The notes below the pieces were generated by a model, which was not told the DNA's origin, made no database searches, and saw only the letters and a list, made by a program, of their open reading frames with translations. From Methanocella sp. (lineage in GTDB: Archaea; Halobacteriota; Methanocellia; Methanocellales; Methanocellaceae): DNA of 18,163 nucleotides. Location of the stretch: NCBI RefSeq assembly GCF_035506375.1, contig NZ_DATJPM010000001.1:1-18163 (forward strand). The letters run 5' to 3'. A program made the position numbers and the translations under genes. This document shows positions 16,042-18,163 of the stretch, in pieces (position 1 is the first letter of the stretch; every line of letters starts with the position of its first letter).

Positions 16042-16052
16042 GTATATCCTTA

Positions 16053-16268
16053 TTACTGGTATGGTGCCAGAACGTCGACCAGCTCGACGTGCGATAGCAG
16101 CATGCGCCTGCAGCAGTATCGCTCGATGCCCAGGTCGTCGAGGATGTCGCCGACCTTAAGCTGCTCACCCCTGGGCAGGCTCTTTTTCCTTTCCTCGACA
16201 CGCTCGATGTACTCTTCCCAAACGTTCGAGACGACCTTGCCGCAGGTGAAACATCTGACCGGTATCAT
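16053..16268 (-). CDS. rpoN: RNA polymerase subunit Rpo10 (RpoN)
   Basis: A 71-aa zinc-binding subunit equivalent to eukaryotic Rpb10 that helps assemble the Rpo3/Rpo11 platform. The unusual zinc motif CFTCG (C6, C9) plus the neighbouring pair C52-C53 in ERYCCRRM is complete. The family stretches MIPVRCFTCGK and LGIERYCCRRM are exact in character. The ATG has GGAG seven bases upstream. The 70-bp gap after uS9 contains a long hairpin and a TATA-like AGTATAAATG, so an internal promoter is possible. Confidence 0.96.
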   Translation of the reverse strand: MIPVRCFTCGKVVSNVWEEYIERVEERKKSLPRGEQLKVGDILDDLGIERYCCRRMLLSHVELVDVLAPYQ

Positions 16269-16293
16269 TTTATTTCTCCAATATAAATTGATC

Positions 16294-16326
16294 TCATTGG
16301 AAGTATGTGATTAATACCTCCAATGA
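16294..16326 (-). promoter_or_regulatory. Stem-loop between uS9 and rpoN
   Basis: TCATTGGA (16294-16301) and TCCAATGA (16319-16326) are perfect inverted repeats. Inside, GTAT (16303-16306) pairs with ATAC (16314-16317) after a single A-C mismatch, leaving a seven-base loop, for 12 base pairs in all. In the minus transcript the first arm contains GGAGGT, a perfect ribosome binding site sequence that the stem would hide. Confidence 0.5.
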
Positions 16327-16338
16327 TTACATTTATAC

Positions 16339-16743
16339 TTAACGGTACGACTTCTGGAACTTCGCCCTTGCGCCCGTTCCGCCGTAGTGCTTTGGCTCCT
16401 TAGCGCGAATATCGTTCACTAACAGAGTCCTGTCGTGGCTCAGGTACGTGTCGCGCAGTGCCATGTCGTTCGTCCAGTTGACGATGCCTCGCGCAATGGC
16501 GCACCTCGCGGCCTCCGCCTGGCCCATGACGCCTCCGCCACGGATGTCGACGTCGATATCGACCTGATTGGCGATGTCGGTGCCCGCCATGGTGAGGGGC
16601 TCGGTGATCTTGAGCCTTATGATGTCCGGCTGGACGAGAGGCAGGGGTACCTTGTTAATGCGGATGATGCCGGTGCCTTTGCGAACTGTCGCGCGGGCGA
16701 TCGCCGTCTTCCGCTTTCCACTTGTTGTAATGACCTTGACCAT
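16339..16743 (-). CDS. rps9: 30S ribosomal protein uS9
   Basis: 134 aa, the usual archaeal length. Family marks are TSGKRKTAIARATVRKGTG (7-25), the glycine-rich RGGGVMGQAEAARCAIARGI loop, and the basic C-terminus ending in KSYR, whose arginine reaches the P-site tRNA anticodon in ribosomes. The ATG has AAGGTGA just upstream, partly overlapping the TAA of uL13 (nine bases between genes), which suggests coupled translation. Confidence 0.96.
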   Translation of the reverse strand: MVKVITTSGKRKTAIARATVRKGTGIIRINKVPLPLVQPDIIRLKITEPLTMAGTDIANQVDIDVDIRGGGVMGQAEAARCAIARGIVNWTNDMALRDTYLSHDRTLLVNDIRAKEPKHYGGTGARAKFQKSYR

Positions 16744-16752
16744 GCTCTCACC

Positions 16753-17172
16753 TTAAAACTTTGATCCTAGCTGTTTCGACAGCTCGCCGAGCTCCATGTA
16801 CTTGAATGAGCTCAGGCGGTCTGCGCTCGCCTTCTCCAGCGTTACGGCCTTGTCGCCCTGCACATCGGATGGTACTCCGATGTAAACGGTAAGGCGCGCC
16901 ATCGCGTCCTTTCCGCGCTGCGCCTTGTAGGGCAGCATGCCGCGGATAGTCCTCTTGATGATGGCGTCCGGCCTTTTCGGGTAGTACGGCCCCTTCTCGG
17001 TAGTGCCGCGGTCCACGGTCTGCTTGTACTCGGCGAACGTGGATGCCTTCGAGCCGGACAGGATTGCCTTTTCGGCGTTGATGATCGTGACTTCTTCGCC
17101 CTCTAAGAGCATTTTGGCGACTATGCTCGACAGCCTGCCGACGATGAGCCCCTGCGCGTTAATTAATACCAT
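16753..17172 (-). CDS. rpl13: 50S ribosomal protein uL13
   Basis: 139 aa. The N-terminus INAQGLIVGRLSSIVAKMLL is the uL13 signature, and the middle segment GPYYPKRPDAIIKRTIRGML (81-100) with PYKAQRGKDA is the archaeal/eukaryotic form of the rRNA-binding region. The ATG has a strong AAGGAGG seven bases upstream. It is 12 bp downstream of eL18 and 9 bp upstream of uS9, the fixed archaeal order. Confidence 0.96.
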   Translation of the reverse strand: MVLINAQGLIVGRLSSIVAKMLLEGEEVTIINAEKAILSGSKASTFAEYKQTVDRGTTEKGPYYPKRPDAIIKRTIRGMLPYKAQRGKDAMARLTVYIGVPSDVQGDKAVTLEKASADRLSSFKYMELGELSKQLGSKF

Positions 17173-17184
17173 GCTTCGTCCTCC

Positions 17185-17547
17185 TTACCTGATGATGCGG
17201 ACACCCTTGCCCGCGGGGTTCGTCTTCATGAGCTGTTCGATGGACAGGCACTTGCCGTTGGCGCCGGAGATGAGCTCCTCGGCGGCGACGCTGAAGTTGA
17301 GCGCGGCGACCGTGACGGGGTGATCGATGTTGCCGGTGCCCAGGACTTTGCCCGGTACCAGGATAGTCTCGTTCTCCTTCGTGTGGCGGTTGATCTTGCT
17401 GATGTTGACCGCCGCATAGTGCCTTGCCGGCTTCTCGAATCTCTCGGCTATGTCCCTCCAGAGGGGCACGTTCTGCTCCCTGGACTGGGCCTTGAGGTCG
17501 AAAATGAGCTTGGATAATCTGGGGTTAGTTTTCTGTAAAGCCTTCAT
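17185..17547 (-). CDS. rpl18e: 50S ribosomal protein eL18
   Basis: 120 aa with the start at ATG 17547, which is preceded by GGAGG seven bases upstream and gives the usual N-terminus MKALQKTNPRLSKLI. The frame is open 36 bases further upstream, but that extension (MSQAERPYGGSE) lies across the ribosome binding site and a leader hairpin and is not part of the family. Conserved parts are the VPLWRDIAERFEKP region (38-51 of the longer frame), NISKINRHTKE, VPGKVLGTG and the C-terminal GVRIIR. It is the first gene of the cluster visible here. In many archaea rpoD precedes it; here a repeat-filled gap of more than 600 bp does. Confidence 0.95.
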   Translation of the reverse strand: MKALQKTNPRLSKLIFDLKAQSREQNVPLWRDIAERFEKPARHYAAVNISKINRHTKENETILVPGKVLGTGNIDHPVTVAALNFSVAAEELISGANGKCLSIEQLMKTNPAGKGVRIIR

Positions 17548-17562
17548 TTCTGAACCTCCGTA

Positions 17563-17672
17563 AGGCCTTTCGGCCTGACTCACGCATCGACGGTTGATCG
17601 ATACGCTCGGGCAGTTCGCCCATTCGCCGGATAACCAGCGTTATCCTACGGTTTCATGTCATTTATGATGAC
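17563..17672 (-). promoter_or_regulatory. Putative structured leader of the eL18 operon (five stem-loops)
   Basis: In transcript order the minus strand has: GTCAT-ATGAC (17672-17658, loop 5); GGATAAC-GTTATCC (17646-17629, loop 4); GGGC-GCCC (17621-17609, loop 5); ATCGA-TCGAT (17602-17586, loop 7); AGGCC-GAAA-GGCCT (17576-17563), a stem capped by a GNRA tetraloop. The last stem ends four bases before the GGAGG site of eL18. Each helix is short, but five in 110 nt without overlap is unusual and fits an RNA leader. Confidence 0.4.
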
Positions 17673-17693
17673 GGAGGCTCATAATGCGATACG

Positions 17694-17710
17694 GGCATAT
17701 GAAGTTTTCG
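17694..17710 (-). promoter_or_regulatory. BRE/TATA-like promoter of the eL18 operon
   Basis: The minus strand reads CGAAA (17710-17706) followed by ACTTCATATGC. CGAAA fits a BRE, and TTCATATG is an acceptable though imperfect TATA box. A start 26 nt downstream falls near 17672, exactly at the first leader stem-loop. Confidence 0.4.
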
Positions 17711-17714
17711 GTGA

Positions 17715-17735
17715 TTCACCACGGCGACACGGCGC
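17715..17735 (+). repeat. CACGG-unit repeat, copy 1 (21 bp)
   Basis: It begins TTCACCACGGCGACACGG and matches the first 20 bases of the larger unit at 17740 directly, with the GC that follows also present at 17768-17769. It is oriented the same way as that unit. Confidence 0.8.
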
Positions 17736-17739
17736 TTTG

Positions 17740-17769
17740 TTCACCACGGCGACACGGCGAACACGGCGC
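17740..17769 (+). repeat. Left arm of a perfect 30-bp inverted repeat
   Basis: It starts TTCACCACGGCGACACGG and ends ACACGGCGC. Its reverse complement occurs without mismatch at 17947-17976. Further CACGG units continue to about 17806. Confidence 0.9.
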
Positions 17770-17833
17770 CCTTTAAAATTCGACACGGCGGACGCACGGC
17801 GACACGGTTTCCATAGTTTTAATAAGTAAAATG

Positions 17834-17902
17834 GGGATCCCGAGGGGTAAGCAAGAGCGCTCCGCGCGGCGTCAGCCCCTCTTCAGGATATAAAAGAAAG
17901 GA
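17834..17902. repeat. Diverged partial copy of the 137-bp tandem unit
   Basis: It resembles the start of the unit at 17903 (GAGGGG arm, then CAGCCCCTCTTCAGGA and an A-rich tail), but the hairpin loop is enlarged by about 22 bases rich in GCG. The preceding AATAAGTAAAA also recurs before the third copy (18029-18038). GAGGGG (17842-17847) still pairs with CCCCTC (17876-17881). Confidence 0.65.
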
Positions 17903-18039
17903 GGGGGTCTCCGAGGGGGCATCAGCCCCCTTCAGGAAATAAAAGAGCGCCGTGTTCGCCGTGTCGCCGTGGTGAATAATAAACCGTGCCCTCCGTGGTG
18001 CCTCCGTGCCGCCGTGGTGAAGCTTTTAATAAGTAAAAC
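17903..18039. repeat. 137-bp tandem repeat, copy A
   Basis: The unit runs from GGGGGTCTCCGAGGGGGC to the AATAAGTAAAAC just before copy B. It contains a hairpin with AGGGGGC and GCCCCCT arms (17914-17931, loop ATCA), the right arm of the 30-bp inverted repeat (17947-17976), and a CCGTG-rich segment ending in GTGGTGAAGC. No ORF is supported. Confidence 0.85.
17947..17976 (-). repeat. Right arm of the 30-bp inverted repeat
   Basis: It is the exact reverse complement of 17740-17769 and lies inside tandem copy A. The two arms enclose 177 bases. Confidence 0.9.
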
Positions 18040-18163
18040 GGGGGTCTCCGAGGGGGCATCAGCCCTCTTCAGGAAAATAAAAGAGCGCCGTGTTCGCCGT
18101 GTTCGCCGTGGTGAATAATAAACCGTGCCCTCCGTGGTGCCTCCGTGCGCCCTGTGGTGAGAA
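18040..18163. repeat. 137-bp tandem repeat, copy B (cut by window end)
   Basis: It is nearly identical to copy A, with a few single-base changes and two small insertions. The hairpin persists (18050-18069), with one C-to-T change that becomes a G-U pair if the plus strand is RNA. A third, slightly longer version of the inverted-repeat arm is at 18085-18115. The window ends inside the unit. Confidence 0.85.

Noticed and set aside
17548..17583. N-terminal extension of eL18 by 12 residues
   Set aside because: The extension covers the GGAGG ribosome binding site and the GAAA hairpin. The ATG at 17547 gives the family's normal N-terminus.
17740..17976. Complete insertion sequence bounded by the 30-bp inverted repeats
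   Set aside because: There is no transposase frame between the arms and no clear target duplication outside them. A non-autonomous element remains possible and is kept as a finding only.
17715..18163. CRISPR array
   Set aside because: The repeats differ in length and orientation, the spacing is irregular, and the material between copies is itself repeated. There are no unique spacers of uniform size and no cas genes in view.

Overview
The window looks like a piece of a euryarchaeal methanogen chromosome, probably of the Methanocella/Methanosarcina side of the tree. The evidence is an archaeal-type glutamyl-tRNA synthetase, archaeal ribosomal proteins (uS2, uS9, uL13, eL18), RNA polymerase subunits Rpo6 and Rpo10, an archaeal RNase J, archaeal mevalonate-route enzymes (mevalonate kinase, isopentenyl phosphate kinase, type 2 IPP isomerase), archaeal BRE/TATA-like promoters, and Shine-Dalgarno sites complementary to the 16S rRNA tail. 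The exact genus is an inference. Nearly every gene is on the minus strand, so the functional order runs from high to low coordinates.

Right part (17.55 kb down to 8.67 kb): one long cluster of tightly spaced genes, eL18 - uL13 - uS9 - rpoN - tRNA-Pro(CGG) - rpoK - enolase - uS2 - MEMO-like - mevalonate kinase - isopentenyl phosphate kinase - IPP isomerase - RNase J. Several junctions are 3-4 bases apart or overlap, with ribosome binding sites lying over the preceding stop codon. The cluster ends in an intrinsic-terminator-like hairpin that includes the RNase J stop codon. It couples translation, transcription, glycolysis, isoprenoid (membrane lipid) precursor synthesis and RNA decay. Upstream of eL18 is a promoter-like site, then a leader of about 125 nt with five consecutive small inverted repeats.

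Far right (17.7-18.16 kb): a gene-free block built from short CACGG/CCGTG units. It includes a perfect 30-bp inverted repeat (17740-17769 against 17947-17976) and a 137-bp tandem repeat whose copies each hold a G-run/C-run hairpin. I cannot assign it a function.

Middle (8.5-3.8 kb): an AT-richer accessory segment with three surface or secreted proteins: an 86-aa membrane-anchored peptide, a 1131-aa Ig-like/von Willebrand A protein whose A-domain is interrupted by about 130 residues, and a 218-aa anchored protein 11 bp downstream of it that ends in a PepSY-like segment.

Left (3.8-0 kb): a DHA2-type MFS exporter, a divergently oriented promoter that leads only to a 12-codon ORF (possible remnant of a regulator gene or a leader peptide), the glutamyl-tRNA synthetase gene, and, on the plus strand and cut by the window edge, the C-terminal end of a DNA methyltransferase.
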